Shown one piece after another: positions 17,265 through 25,280 of a stretch of 64,000 bases of DNA. Positions within the stretch are counted from its first letter, which is position 1; the number at the start of each line of letters is the position of its first letter. The notes below the pieces were generated by a model that searched no databases, was not told where the DNA came from, and saw only the letters and a list, made by a program, of their open reading frames with translations. Location: assembly GCA_963828405.1 (NCBI GenBank), contig CAWHEG010000031.1:1364001-1428000 (forward strand), given 5' to 3'. Source of the DNA: JANMJD01 sp963828405. GTDB taxonomy: Bacteria > Actinomycetota > Acidimicrobiia > Acidimicrobiales > Ilumatobacteraceae. A program made the translations under genes and the position numbers.

Positions 17265-18470
17265 ATGATCAGCATCGAAGAGGCCCGCGCCCGTGTGCTC
17301 TCGTCCGTCGGCGTGCTGCCGGCGGTCACCGTCGACATCGCCGTCGCCCTCGGACGTGTGCTCGCCGCCGACGTCGGTGCGGCCGAGGACGTCCCCCCGT
17401 TCGCCAACTCGGCCGTCGACGGCTACGCCGTGCGTGCCGCCGACGTCGCCGTCACGCCGGTCGAGCTGGCGGTCGTCGGGGAGCTGGCCGCCGGCGCCGC
17501 GCCCGGCGTCGGGGTCGGACCGGGGGAGGCGGTGCGGATCATGACCGGAGCCCCGATCCCCGACGGCGCCGATGCGATCGTGATGGTCGAGGAGACCGAG
17601 CGGCTCGACGGCGGTCGACGGGTGTCGGTGCGCCGGCCGGTGTCGGCGGGTGATGCGGTCCGCACCGTCGGCGACGACATCCACGCCGGCGAGGTCGTCT
17701 TCCGGGCCGGGTTCGTCGTCGGGGTGCCGGCCCTCGGGGTGCTCGCCAGCGTCAACCGCCGGCGCGTCGAGGTGGTCGGCTCGCCGCGTGTCGCCGTGCT
17801 GTCGACCGGCGACGAGCTCGTCGACGACGGCGGGCCGCTGCGCCCGGGCCAGATCCGCGAGAGCAACAAGACGATGCTGCTCGGCGCCGTCCGCCAGGCC
17901 GGGTTCGAGATCGTCGACCACGGCATCGTCCCCGACGACGAGGCCGCACTCGAGGCGGTGCTGCGTCGTGCCGCACGGGAGTGCGACGCCATCGTCACCA
18001 GTGGCGGGGTGAGCATGGGCGACTACGACGTGGTCAAGGCCGTGCTCTCGCGCATCGCCCGGATGGACTGGATGCAGATCGCCATCAAGCCCGCCAAGCC
18101 GTTCGCCTTCGGGCTGCTCGACGGCACACCGGTGTTCGGCCTGCCCGGCAACCCGGTGTCGGCCTTCGTCAGCTTCGAGCTGCTCGCCCGGCCGGCGCTG
18201 CGTCGGATGGCCGGGCACGCCGAGGCCGACCTCGATCGGCCGACGGTGCTCGCCGTGATCGACGAGGGGCTGCCCCGGCGCCCCGACGGCAAGGTGCACT
18301 ATCAGCGTGTGCACGGCGCCTTCGGCGACGACGGCCGCTGGCACGCCCGTTCGACCGGCGCACAGGGCAGCCACCAACTGGCTTCGACCGCGGCGGCCAA
18401 CGGGCTGGCCGTCGTGCCCGACGGCCACGGCGTCCCCGTCGGCGGCGAGGTGCGCGTCCTGCTGTTGTAG
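17265..18470 (+). CDS. moeA: Molybdopterin molybdotransferase MoeA / gephyrin-like Glp
   Basis: 401 aa. Domains in order: MoeA N-terminal region with PPFANSAVDGYAV and GEAVRIMTGAPIPDGADAIV, then the MoCF-binding domain (VLSTGDELV, TSGGVSMGDYDVVK, GLPGNPVSAF) and C-terminal domain IV. It inserts molybdate into adenylated molybdopterin. In mycobacteria and corynebacteria the copy beside galU is Glp, which binds FtsZ. The GlpR-like membrane protein at 21.3 kb makes that alternative relevant here. ATG 17265 with TACGGT 8 nt upstream. Confidence 0.93.
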   Translation: MISIEEARARVLSSVGVLPAVTVDIAVALGRVLAADVGAAEDVPPFANSAVDGYAVRAADVAVTPVELAVVGELAAGAAPGVGVGPGEAVRIMTGAPIPDGADAIVMVEETERLDGGRRVSVRRPVSAGDAVRTVGDDIHAGEVVFRAGFVVGVPALGVLASVNRRRVEVVGSPRVAVLSTGDELVDDGGPLRPGQIRESNKTMLLGAVRQAGFEIVDHGIVPDDEAALEAVLRRAARECDAIVTSGGVSMGDYDVVKAVLSRIARMDWMQIAIKPAKPFAFGLLDGTPVFGLPGNPVSAFVSFELLARPALRRMAGHAEADLDRPTVLAVIDEGLPRRPDGKVHYQRVHGAFGDDGRWHARSTGAQGSHQLASTAAANGLAVVPDGHGVPVGGEVRVLLL

Positions 18471-18509
18471 CCCGTCGATCGCGCCGCGGGCATTCCGCCG
18501 GGGACCGTC

Positions 18510-18515
18510 TATCGT
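18510..18515 (+). promoter_or_regulatory. -10 box of leaderless moaA
   Basis: TATCGT ends 6 nt before the moaA ATG, with no Shine-Dalgarno. It implies moaA has its own promoter rather than depending on moeA read-through. Confidence 0.45.
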
Positions 18516-18521
18516 GGCGAC

Positions 18522-19541
18522 ATGGACCTCGTCGATCCGTTCGGCCGCACCATCCGCGATCTGCGGATCTCGGTCACCGATCGCTGCAACTTCCGTTGCA
18601 CCTACTGCATGCCGGCCGAGGGCATGGTCTGGCTGCCCCGCGAGGAAGTGCTCACCTTCGAGGAGATCGAGCGACTCGGGCGGATCTTCGTCGAGCGCTA
18701 CGAGGTCGACGGCATCCGCTTGACCGGTGGCGAGCCGACCGTCCGCGCCCACCTGCCGGTGCTCGTCGCCAAGCTTGCCCGGCTGCGCGTGCCGGCCCGC
18801 TCGGCCTCGCCGTTCGCCGGACGGGCGCCCGATCTCGCCCTGACCACCAATGGGGCCACCTTCCGCCTCCTCGCCCACGAGCTCCGCGACGCCGGGCTGA
18901 GTCGGGTGAACATCAGCCTCGACACCCTCGATCGCCAGCGGTTCCAGCAGATGACCCGCCGCGACGAGCTCGTCCGGGTGCTCGAGGGCATCGAGGCCGC
19001 CCAGGATGCCGGGTTCTCCCCGGTCAAGATCAACGCCGTCGTGCAACGGGGTGTCAACGACGACGAGATCGTCGATCTGGCCACCTTCGGCCGGGAACGG
19101 GGGGTCGAGGTCCGGTTCATCGAGTTCATGCCCCTCGACGCCGACGGCGGCTGGAGCCACGCCGACGTGGTCGGCCAGGACGAGATCGTCGCCACGATCG
19201 GCGCCGTCTACCCGCTCGTCCCGGTGCCTGCCCGCGGCGCGGCACCGGCCAACCGGTGGACGTACGCCGACGGGCGGGGCTCGGTCGGGGTCATCCCGAC
19301 CGTCACCCGGCCGTTCTGCGGTGATTGCGATCGCGTGCGGCTCACCGCCGACGGCCAGTTCCGCACGTGTCTCTTCGCCACCGACGAGTTCGATCTGCGG
19401 GCCGCCATGCGCCGTGGCGAGTCCGACGACGAGATCGCCGCCCGGATCGAGCGGGCCGTCGGCACGAAGTGGGCCGGCCATCAGATCAGCCAGGTCGACT
19501 TCGTCCGCCCGAACCGCTCGATGAGCCAGATCGGCGGGTAG
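18522..19541 (+). CDS. moaA: GTP 3',8-cyclase MoaA (radical SAM)
   Basis: 339 aa. The N-terminal radical-SAM cluster motif CNFRCTYC is at residues 24-31, followed by TGGEP. The C-terminal [4Fe-4S] cysteines appear in CGDCDRVRLTADGQ and the following TCLF. With MoaC it converts GTP to cyclic pyranopterin monophosphate in molybdenum cofactor synthesis. The C-terminus lacks the terminal GG of many MoaA proteins but has QIGG. It sits between moeA and moaC on the same strand. Confidence 0.95.
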   Translation: MDLVDPFGRTIRDLRISVTDRCNFRCTYCMPAEGMVWLPREEVLTFEEIERLGRIFVERYEVDGIRLTGGEPTVRAHLPVLVAKLARLRVPARSASPFAGRAPDLALTTNGATFRLLAHELRDAGLSRVNISLDTLDRQRFQQMTRRDELVRVLEGIEAAQDAGFSPVKINAVVQRGVNDDEIVDLATFGRERGVEVRFIEFMPLDADGGWSHADVVGQDEIVATIGAVYPLVPVPARGAAPANRWTYADGRGSVGVIPTVTRPFCGDCDRVRLTADGQFRTCLFATDEFDLRAAMRRGESDDEIAARIERAVGTKWAGHQISQVDFVRPNRSMSQIGG

Positions 19542-19582
19542 CGCGTCCGACGCACCCATCGCCGGCGGCTAACGTGACCGGC

Positions 19583-20572
19583 GTGAAGCGCCTTGCGGCT
19601 GGGGCGGCGGCGATCACCATCTGCATCTCGACGACCTGCACCCCGATGACGGCGTCCGCGGCCCGGGCCGCTCCCCCGTCGATCGACGGCGCGGCCACCG
19701 CCACCGAGCGGGCCGTGCGCGAGGGGCGCGTCGGGGGCCCGACGCTCGGGGGGTGCCCGATGTTCCCCGCCGACAACCCGTGGAACACCGACATCTCGGG
19801 CGCGTCGCCGCGGGCGAACTCGGCGGCGATGATCTCGGCGATCCAGGCCGCGGGCGGCGACTTCCTCCACCCCGACTTCGGCGAGAACCCGGACTACGGG
19901 ATCCCCTTCGTCGTCGTGCCGGCGAGCCAGCCAAGCGTGCCCGTCCGGTACACGGCCTACGGTGACGAGAGCGACCCCGGGCCGTTTCCGGTACCGCTCG
20001 ACGCTCCGACCGAGGTGGGATCGGACCGCCACGTGCTCGTGCTCCGTCAAGGAACCTGCGAGCTGTTCGAGCTGTTCGCCGCCAGGCGCGACGGAGCAGG
20101 GTGGGCGGCCGCGTCGGGCGCCCGCTTCGCCCTGCGCTCCAACGCCCTGCGCCCCGACGGCTGGACGTCGGCCGACGCCGCCGGCCTGCCGATCCTGCCC
20201 GGCCTCGTGCGCTGCGACGAGGTGACCGCCGGCCGCGTCGACCATGCGATCCGGGTGACGTTCGATCGCACGCAGGCCGGCTACATCCACCCGGCCACGC
20301 ACTTCGCCTCCTCATCGACCGACCCGAACCTGCCGGCGATGGGCCAACGGTTCCGGCTGCGGGCCGACTTCGACCTGCGGGGCTTCAGTGGGCAGGCCAG
20401 GGTGCTGCTCACCGCGTTCCAGCGGTACGGGTTGATCAACGCCGACAACGGCGGGAACTGGTTCTTCCAGGGGGCGCCGGGGCCGTGTTGGAACGACGCC
20501 GAACTCGATCAGCTCAAGCGCGTTCCCGGCTCCGCCTTCGAGGCCGTCGACACGGGTCCGACGTTGCACTGA
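19583..20572 (+). CDS. Secreted protein of unknown function
   Basis: 329 aa from GTG 19583, with TAACGT seven bases upstream. A Sec signal peptide covers residues 1-30. The mature part contains CPMFPADNPWNTDIS, HPDFGENPDYGIPFVVVP, GYIHPATHFAS and NGGNWFFQG, a set I recognise only as a secreted protein type found in actinobacteria. Several His, Asp and Trp residues in these blocks could form an active site, but none is assigned. It separates moaA from moaC, which is odd for a cofactor pathway. It may be a later insertion into the cluster. Confidence 0.7.
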   Translation: MKRLAAGAAAITICISTTCTPMTASAARAAPPSIDGAATATERAVREGRVGGPTLGGCPMFPADNPWNTDISGASPRANSAAMISAIQAAGGDFLHPDFGENPDYGIPFVVVPASQPSVPVRYTAYGDESDPGPFPVPLDAPTEVGSDRHVLVLRQGTCELFELFAARRDGAGWAAASGARFALRSNALRPDGWTSADAAGLPILPGLVRCDEVTAGRVDHAIRVTFDRTQAGYIHPATHFASSSTDPNLPAMGQRFRLRADFDLRGFSGQARVLLTAFQRYGLINADNGGNWFFQGAPGPCWNDAELDQLKRVPGSAFEAVDTGPTLH

Positions 20573-20662
20573 GCGCGCCGGTCGGCCACGCTCGGGCGGT
20601 TTCCCGGCGCCGCTCCCGGCGGGCGGTGATCGGCGATCATGGGTCCGACGCCCCGGACTCGA

Positions 20663-20668
20663 TACTCT
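20663..20668 (+). promoter_or_regulatory. -10 box of leaderless moaC
   Basis: TACTCT lies seven bases before the moaC GTG start at 20676. GGGGAG abuts the start codon too closely for a normal Shine-Dalgarno. Confidence 0.4.
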
Positions 20669-20675
20669 GCGGGGA

Positions 20676-21191
20676 GTGACCGACGCCCTGTTCACCCACC
20701 TCGATCCGCTCGGCCGGGCCCGGATGGTCGACGTGACCCCCAAGGAAGCCACCCATCGCCGGGCCGTCGCCCGCTGCCGGGTGATGATGAAGCCCGAGAC
20801 GACGACGGCGATCGTCAATCGCGAGGTCAAGAAGGGCGACGTGCTGTCGGTCGCCCGGGTGGCCGGGATCCAGGCCGCCAAGCGCACCGCGGACATGATC
20901 CCGCTCTGTCATCCCCTGCTCGTGGGAGCGGTATACGTGAACTTCGAGATCGGCGACGACTACGTCGAGGTCGAGGCCCAGGTCGACACGGTCGAACGTA
21001 CGGGTGTGGAGATGGAGGCGTTGCACGCCTGTTCGGTTGCCGCGCTCACGATCTACGACATGTGCAAGTCGGCGGATCGGGCGATGGTGATCGGTGAACT
21101 GACCCTCTGGGAGAAAACCGGAGGTCGGTCGGGAACGTACCGGCGAAGCGATAGCATTGCGGAGACCGTTACGAATGTAGTAGAACCGTAA
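20676..21191 (+). CDS. moaC: Cyclic pyranopterin monophosphate synthase MoaC
   Basis: 171 aa. Signature HLDPLGRARMVDV, KRTADMIPLCHPL, and the catalytic Asp/Lys of IYDMCKSADR. MoaC completes the first step of molybdopterin synthesis after MoaA. The extra 10-15 C-terminal residues are unconserved. The third gene, moaE/moaD, is not in the window. Confidence 0.95.
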   Translation: MTDALFTHLDPLGRARMVDVTPKEATHRRAVARCRVMMKPETTTAIVNREVKKGDVLSVARVAGIQAAKRTADMIPLCHPLLVGAVYVNFEIGDDYVEVEAQVDTVERTGVEMEALHACSVAALTIYDMCKSADRAMVIGELTLWEKTGGRSGTYRRSDSIAETVTNVVEP

Positions 21192-21294
21192 AGTACTCGG
21201 CTGTGGTTTAGGCCGAACGGGCTAGAGCAAACGTGAACAGAACGCCAAGATCGGCTCCTCGGGTGGGGGCCGACCGGCATAGGAGTGATCCAGC

Positions 21295-21846
21295 GTGAAC
21301 AAACTGGTACTGCTCGTCATCGGAGCAGCGTGGGCAGCAGTACTGCTTCCGCCATTGCTTCGGTCCCGATTGGAGGGCCGTCCCGGCTCGTCGATCATGA
21401 GCTTCCGACGTCAACTCACCACCTTGCAGCGCACGATGCCGGGGACCGGCATCCAGATGCGCCAGATGGCACGTCCGCTCGTCGGATCGCCGTACGCCGG
21501 CGGCCACGGTGCGGGAATGCGCAGCCACGGCGCCGGCGCCCGTCGCGACACGGTCGTCGCCTTCGATCGGCGCCCGTACGCCACCGATCCCCGCCTCGTT
21601 CGCCAGCGCCAGCAGGTTTCGTATGCCCGCGCCTCGCTCAAGCAGCGCCGTCAGAACGTCCTGTTCCTCCTTGCCGGTTCGGCCGCGGTCACCGGCCTGC
21701 TGTGGATGATGACCAAGTCGGCGAGTGTCGCCTACGCCTTCGTGCTCTCACTGTGCCTCTTCGTCGGGTACGTGTACCTGCTCGCCCAGAGCCGTCGGGT
21801 GGATGTTCCCCGGGCCGGGCGCGAGTACTACCACCGCGCCGCCTGA
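21295..21846 (+). CDS. Three-helix membrane protein, GlpR-like (Rv0996 type)
   Basis: 183 aa. One transmembrane helix at residues 4-22 ending in LLPPLLRSR, a basic cytoplasmic loop of about 95 residues, then two helices near residues 120-158. This matches the layout of mycobacterial Rv0996, the position-conserved partner of the MoeA-like Glp protein and the homologue of the corynebacterial FtsZ-linked receptor GlpR. It is about half the mycobacterial length. AGGAG stands before the GTG start, with a leader of about 100 nt, so it is not leaderless. Assigned by architecture and synteny, not by residue identity. Confidence 0.55.
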   Translation: MNKLVLLVIGAAWAAVLLPPLLRSRLEGRPGSSIMSFRRQLTTLQRTMPGTGIQMRQMARPLVGSPYAGGHGAGMRSHGAGARRDTVVAFDRRPYATDPRLVRQRQQVSYARASLKQRRQNVLFLLAGSAAVTGLLWMMTKSASVAYAFVLSLCLFVGYVYLLAQSRRVDVPRAGREYYHRAA

Positions 21847-21976
21847 AGCTGTCGTCGGTCGGGTGGCCCCGACTCCGGCTCGTCGGTGATCCTCCAACGC
21901 CGGGGTGTTGCGCGACCGAACTTGGCGGGATGACTACGGTGTTGCTTCCCTAGACCCACCTGCGGAGGCACTCACG

Positions 21977-22534
21977 ATGCAAGCGACCGTCGACATCCCC
22001 TACCCCACGTCGCGGGACCGGGGCACGGTGGCCATCCGGATCCTGATGGCCATCCCCCACCTGATCGTCATGTCGCTGTGGAACTACGCCGCCGAGATCG
22101 TCGCCGTGATCCACTGGTTCGTCTGCGTGATCACCGGCAGGCGCAACCAGGGGATGTGGAGCTTCTGCAACGGCTACCTCGGCTACGCCACGCGCACGAT
22201 GACCTACGTCGGGTTGATGCACGACGAGTTCCCGCCGTTCGGGACGGATCAGGGCAGCGTGCCCGTGCGCTACGACCTGCAGTACGACGAATCGGTCAAC
22301 CGGCTCACCGTCGGCCTGCGGCTCATCTGGGCGATTCCGGCGCTGCTCATCTCCGCCGTGCTCGTCCTCGTCGGCGAGATCCTCACGATCATCTCGTGGT
22401 TCGCCATCCTGTTCACCGGCACGATGCCGAGCGGGATGTACAACTTCCTGTGCAAGGTGCACCGCTACGTCGTCCAGACGAACGCCTACGTGCTGCTGCT
22501 CACCGACACCTACCCGGTGATGCCGGCCGCCTGA
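21977..22534 (+). CDS. DUF4389 membrane protein
   Basis: 185 aa. Repeated unit with short hydrophobic pairs: RILMAIPHLIVMSLWN...VIHWFVCVITGRRNQGMWSFCNGYL, then RLIWAIPALLIS...IISWFAILFTGTMPSGMYNFL. This is the two-copy pattern of DUF4389 proteins, with four helices. GGAGG nine bases before the ATG sets the start. An upstream in-frame ATG at 21905 is less likely. Function unknown. Confidence 0.85.
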   Translation: MQATVDIPYPTSRDRGTVAIRILMAIPHLIVMSLWNYAAEIVAVIHWFVCVITGRRNQGMWSFCNGYLGYATRTMTYVGLMHDEFPPFGTDQGSVPVRYDLQYDESVNRLTVGLRLIWAIPALLISAVLVLVGEILTIISWFAILFTGTMPSGMYNFLCKVHRYVVQTNAYVLLLTDTYPVMPAA

Positions 22535-22584
22535 GGCCTGGGGGCATCGGGCGAATCGGACTTCGGAACGGAGCCGGGAGTCGC

Positions 22585-22590
22585 TATCCT
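22585..22590 (+). promoter_or_regulatory. -10 box of tRNA-Ala
   Basis: TATCCT ends 14 nt before the mature tRNA 5' end. Confidence 0.4.
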
Positions 22591-22604
22591 GATCCACGCC
22601 CCGC

Positions 22605-22680
22605 GGGGGTGTAGCTCAGTTGGCAGAGCGCAACAATCGCACTGTTGAGGCCAGGGGTTCGATTCCCCTCACCTCCACCA
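22605..22680 (+). tRNA. tRNA-Ala (anticodon CGC)
   Basis: 76 nt folding as a full cloverleaf. Acceptor GGGGGTG/CACCTCC (one G-U pair), D-arm GCTC/GAGC, anticodon stem CAACA/TGTTG with a seven-base loop holding CGC at 34-36, five-base variable loop, T-stem AGGGG/CCCCT, discriminator A and an encoded CCA. It reads GCG, a frequent alanine codon in this genome. Confidence 0.95.
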
Positions 22681-22683
22681 CGG

Positions 22684-22721
22684 GAAAGCCCTGGTCCACA
22701 TCTTGTGCGGCCAGGGCTTTC
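22684..22721 (+). terminator. Hairpin after tRNA-Ala
   Basis: An 11-bp perfect stem (22684-22694 with 22711-22721) and a 16-nt loop start three bases after the tRNA CCA end. The 3' side ends CTTTCGTTC rather than a clean U-run. It probably ends the tRNA transcript. On the other strand it also lies just downstream of the DMGDH-like gene. Confidence 0.65.
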
Positions 22722-22832
22722 GTTCACCGGTGTGGATACCGGCGGGGAGCCTCGGGACTTGTGACGTCGTCTCGAGGTCATCCCGAGCCGGCACACCCCG
22801 CCGGCCCACCCCGCCGGCCCGGCCTGCGGGGG

Positions 22833-25226
22833 CTACGACCGGAGGCGGGCGCCGGTCGGGTCGTAGAGCGCTCCGTCGTGGCGGACGGCGGCGATCGCCT
22901 CGCCGTACACCTCGATGACGAAGTCCCGCCGTCCGGCGAGCTCGATGGGAAGGTAGCCGTAGGCGATCGGCTTGCCGACCGTGTGACCGAAGTTGGCCGA
23001 CGTGGTGAAGCCGACCACCGTGCCGTCGGCGATGATCGCCTCACCGCCGACGGGGTAGGCCATCGCCTCGAGGGTGAACGTGCCCAACCGGCGTCGCACG
23101 CCCGCGTCGTGTTGGGCGACGAGCGCGGCGCGCCCGCAGAAGTCGCCCTTGCCGAGGTCCACCCGCCAGGCGAGGCCTGCTTCCCACGGGGTCGTGTCGG
23201 GCGTGATGTCGGTCGACCAGTAGAGGTAGCCCTTCTCCATCCGCATCGTGTCGATCACCCGATAGCCGACGTCGACGATCCCGTGGGCCTCGCCGGCCGT
23301 GAGCAGGACGTCGTAGACGTGGGCGGCGTACTCGGTGGGGACGTGCAGTTCCCAGCCGAGTTCGCCGACGTAGCCCATCCGCACGGCCAGGACGGGGGCG
23401 GCGCCGACGGTGATCCCGCGGCACCGGGCGTACCGGAAGGCGGCGTTCGACACGTCGTCCTCGCACACCGTCTGGAGCACCTCGCGTGCCCGCGGTCCGA
23501 CCAGGTTGACGACCGCACGGGCCGAGGTGAGGTCGCGCAGCGACACGTCACCGCGGGCCTGCGAGCGGATCCAGCCCATGTCGTGGGCGCCGAAGGCCGC
23601 CCCGGTGACCACGTACCACGTGTCCGGTGCGGTTCGGGCCATCGTCAGGTCGCACTCGATCCCGCCGCGTTCGTTGCACAGCTGGGTGTAGGTCACCGTG
23701 CCGACCGGCTTGTCCATCTCGGCGACCGAGAGCCACTGCACGGTATCGAGCGCGCCCGGGCCGGTGATCTCGAACTTGGCGAACGACGACTGGTCGATCA
23801 GGCCGACCCCCCGGCGCACGGCGTGGTGGGTGGCGCCGACGTGGTCGAACCAGTTCGGCCGCTCGAACGAGGGGGCATCGACCGCCGCCACCCCGGGCGG
23901 GGCGAACCAGTTGGGGCGCTCCCAACCGCCGCGGGAGCCGTAGACGGCCCCCCGTCGGGCGAGCGTGTCGTACAGCGGACTGCGCCGCACCCCGCGGGCG
24001 CTGGCCTTCTCGGAACCGGGTGCCGACAGCTTGTAGTGATGCCCGTACAGCTCGACCATCCGGGGGCCGATGAAGTGCCGGGTGGTGTGATGGAACGAGA
24101 AGCGCCGCACGTCGAGCGGCCACAGGTCGAGCGACGGCCGCCCCTCGAGCATCCACTCGGCCATCATCCGCCCGGCGCCCCCACCGGCGGCGATCCCGTA
24201 GAGGAAGCCGGCGGCCACGTAGAAGTTGTCGAGCTCCGGTGTGCGGCCCATCACGAAATCGGCGTCGGCCGAGTACGGGATCGGTCCGTTGACCAGCGTT
24301 CGGATGCCGGCCCGTTCGAGCGCCGGGGTGCGCTTGACGGCGAGCTCGGCCAGCTGGGCGAAGCGGTCGAAGTCCGGGTCGAACAGCCGGTGCCGGAACG
24401 GCGCCGGGATCCCCTCGGTGCCGAAGGCCAGCGTGTCGGGTTCGTAGCCGCCGACGAGCAGGCCGGGGCCGTCGGGCTTGTAGTAGACGAGGTGGTCGGG
24501 GTCGCGCATCGTCGGCATCCGGGCGAGCTCAGCCGGGGTATAGCCCTCGATCGGCCCGCTGAGCAGGTACTGGTGCTCGACGGCGAGGGCCGGGATGCGC
24601 ACGCCGGCCATCCGGCCGACCTCGAGCCCCCACATGCCGGCGGCGTTGACGAGCATCTCGCACTCGATGTCGCCTCCTGACGTGTGGACGGTGGTGACCC
24701 GCCGGCCGTCCACCGTGACCCGCTCGGCCCGGGTGAGCTCGACGATCCGGGCGCCGCGCATCCGGGCGCCCCGGGCGATGGCCATCGTCACCGAGGCCGG
24801 GTCGATGTAGCCGTCGGTGGGGAGGAAGGCGGCGGCCGTTACATCGGTCGTCGCCATCAGCGGGAACAGCTCCTGGGCCCGGCTGGGCGAGACGATCTCC
24901 ATCGGCAGCCCGAAGGACTTGGCCATCGTCGTCAACCGGCGGAGCTCGAGCACCCGCTCGTCCGAGCAGGCGAGCCGGAGCGAGCCCGTCTCGTGCCAGT
25001 CGACGGCCTGGCCGGTCTCGGCCTCGAGCCCCCGGTACATCTCCACGGACTGCTCGAGCATCCGCGTCGTGTTGCGCGACGACCGCAGCTGCCCGACCAG
25101 GCCGGCGGCGTGCCAGGTGGCGCCGTCGGTCAGCCGGTGCTGTTCGAGCAGCACGACGTCGGCCTCGCCCATTCTCGTCAGGTGGTAGGCGATCGAGCAG
25201 CCGAGGATGCCGCCCCCGATGATCAC
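22833..25226 (-). CDS. Dimethylglycine/sarcosine dehydrogenase-like flavoprotein, copy 1 (5' end apparently frameshifted)
   Basis: 797 aa in the open frame. The DAO-type FAD domain (residues 1-370, GGGILGCS, TWHAAG where this family often links flavin to His) is followed by an FAO_M/GcvT region (about 430-700) and a GcvT C-terminal barrel. The family oxidises N-methylglycines and passes the one-carbon unit to tetrahydrofolate. The first in-frame start (GTG 25226) cuts off the first beta-strand of the Rossmann fold. A GTG at 25284 overlaps the amidase stop as GTGA but is one frame out, so an indel lies between 25226 and 25284. Order with the amidase suggests an operon. Confidence 0.85.
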   Translation of the reverse strand: MIIGGGILGCSIAYHLTRMGEADVVLLEQHRLTDGATWHAAGLVGQLRSSRNTTRMLEQSVEMYRGLEAETGQAVDWHETGSLRLACSDERVLELRRLTTMAKSFGLPMEIVSPSRAQELFPLMATTDVTAAAFLPTDGYIDPASVTMAIARGARMRGARIVELTRAERVTVDGRRVTTVHTSGGDIECEMLVNAAGMWGLEVGRMAGVRIPALAVEHQYLLSGPIEGYTPAELARMPTMRDPDHLVYYKPDGPGLLVGGYEPDTLAFGTEGIPAPFRHRLFDPDFDRFAQLAELAVKRTPALERAGIRTLVNGPIPYSADADFVMGRTPELDNFYVAAGFLYGIAAGGGAGRMMAEWMLEGRPSLDLWPLDVRRFSFHHTTRHFIGPRMVELYGHHYKLSAPGSEKASARGVRRSPLYDTLARRGAVYGSRGGWERPNWFAPPGVAAVDAPSFERPNWFDHVGATHHAVRRGVGLIDQSSFAKFEITGPGALDTVQWLSVAEMDKPVGTVTYTQLCNERGGIECDLTMARTAPDTWYVVTGAAFGAHDMGWIRSQARGDVSLRDLTSARAVVNLVGPRAREVLQTVCEDDVSNAAFRYARCRGITVGAAPVLAVRMGYVGELGWELHVPTEYAAHVYDVLLTAGEAHGIVDVGYRVIDTMRMEKGYLYWSTDITPDTTPWEAGLAWRVDLGKGDFCGRAALVAQHDAGVRRRLGTFTLEAMAYPVGGEAIIADGTVVGFTTSANFGHTVGKPIAYGYLPIELAGRRDFVIEVYGEAIAAVRHDGALYDPTGARLRS

Positions 25227-25280
25227 GATTCGGGCAGCGTTGGGGGAGTTCCCCCGGTGCGCCTGGGGCGAGTGGTTCGG

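Noticed and set aside
18471..18521. Molybdenum-cofactor riboswitch upstream of moaA
   Set aside because: The gap is about 50 bp and the transcript appears leaderless, so there is no room for one.
17250..19559. A 769-codon minus-strand open frame across moeA and moaA
   Set aside because: Antisense shadow of two clear genes, with His/Asp/Glu-rich low-complexity sequence.
22620..24680. A 686-codon plus-strand ORF across the tRNA and the flavoprotein gene
   Set aside because: It begins inside the tRNA and is antisense to a clear enzyme.
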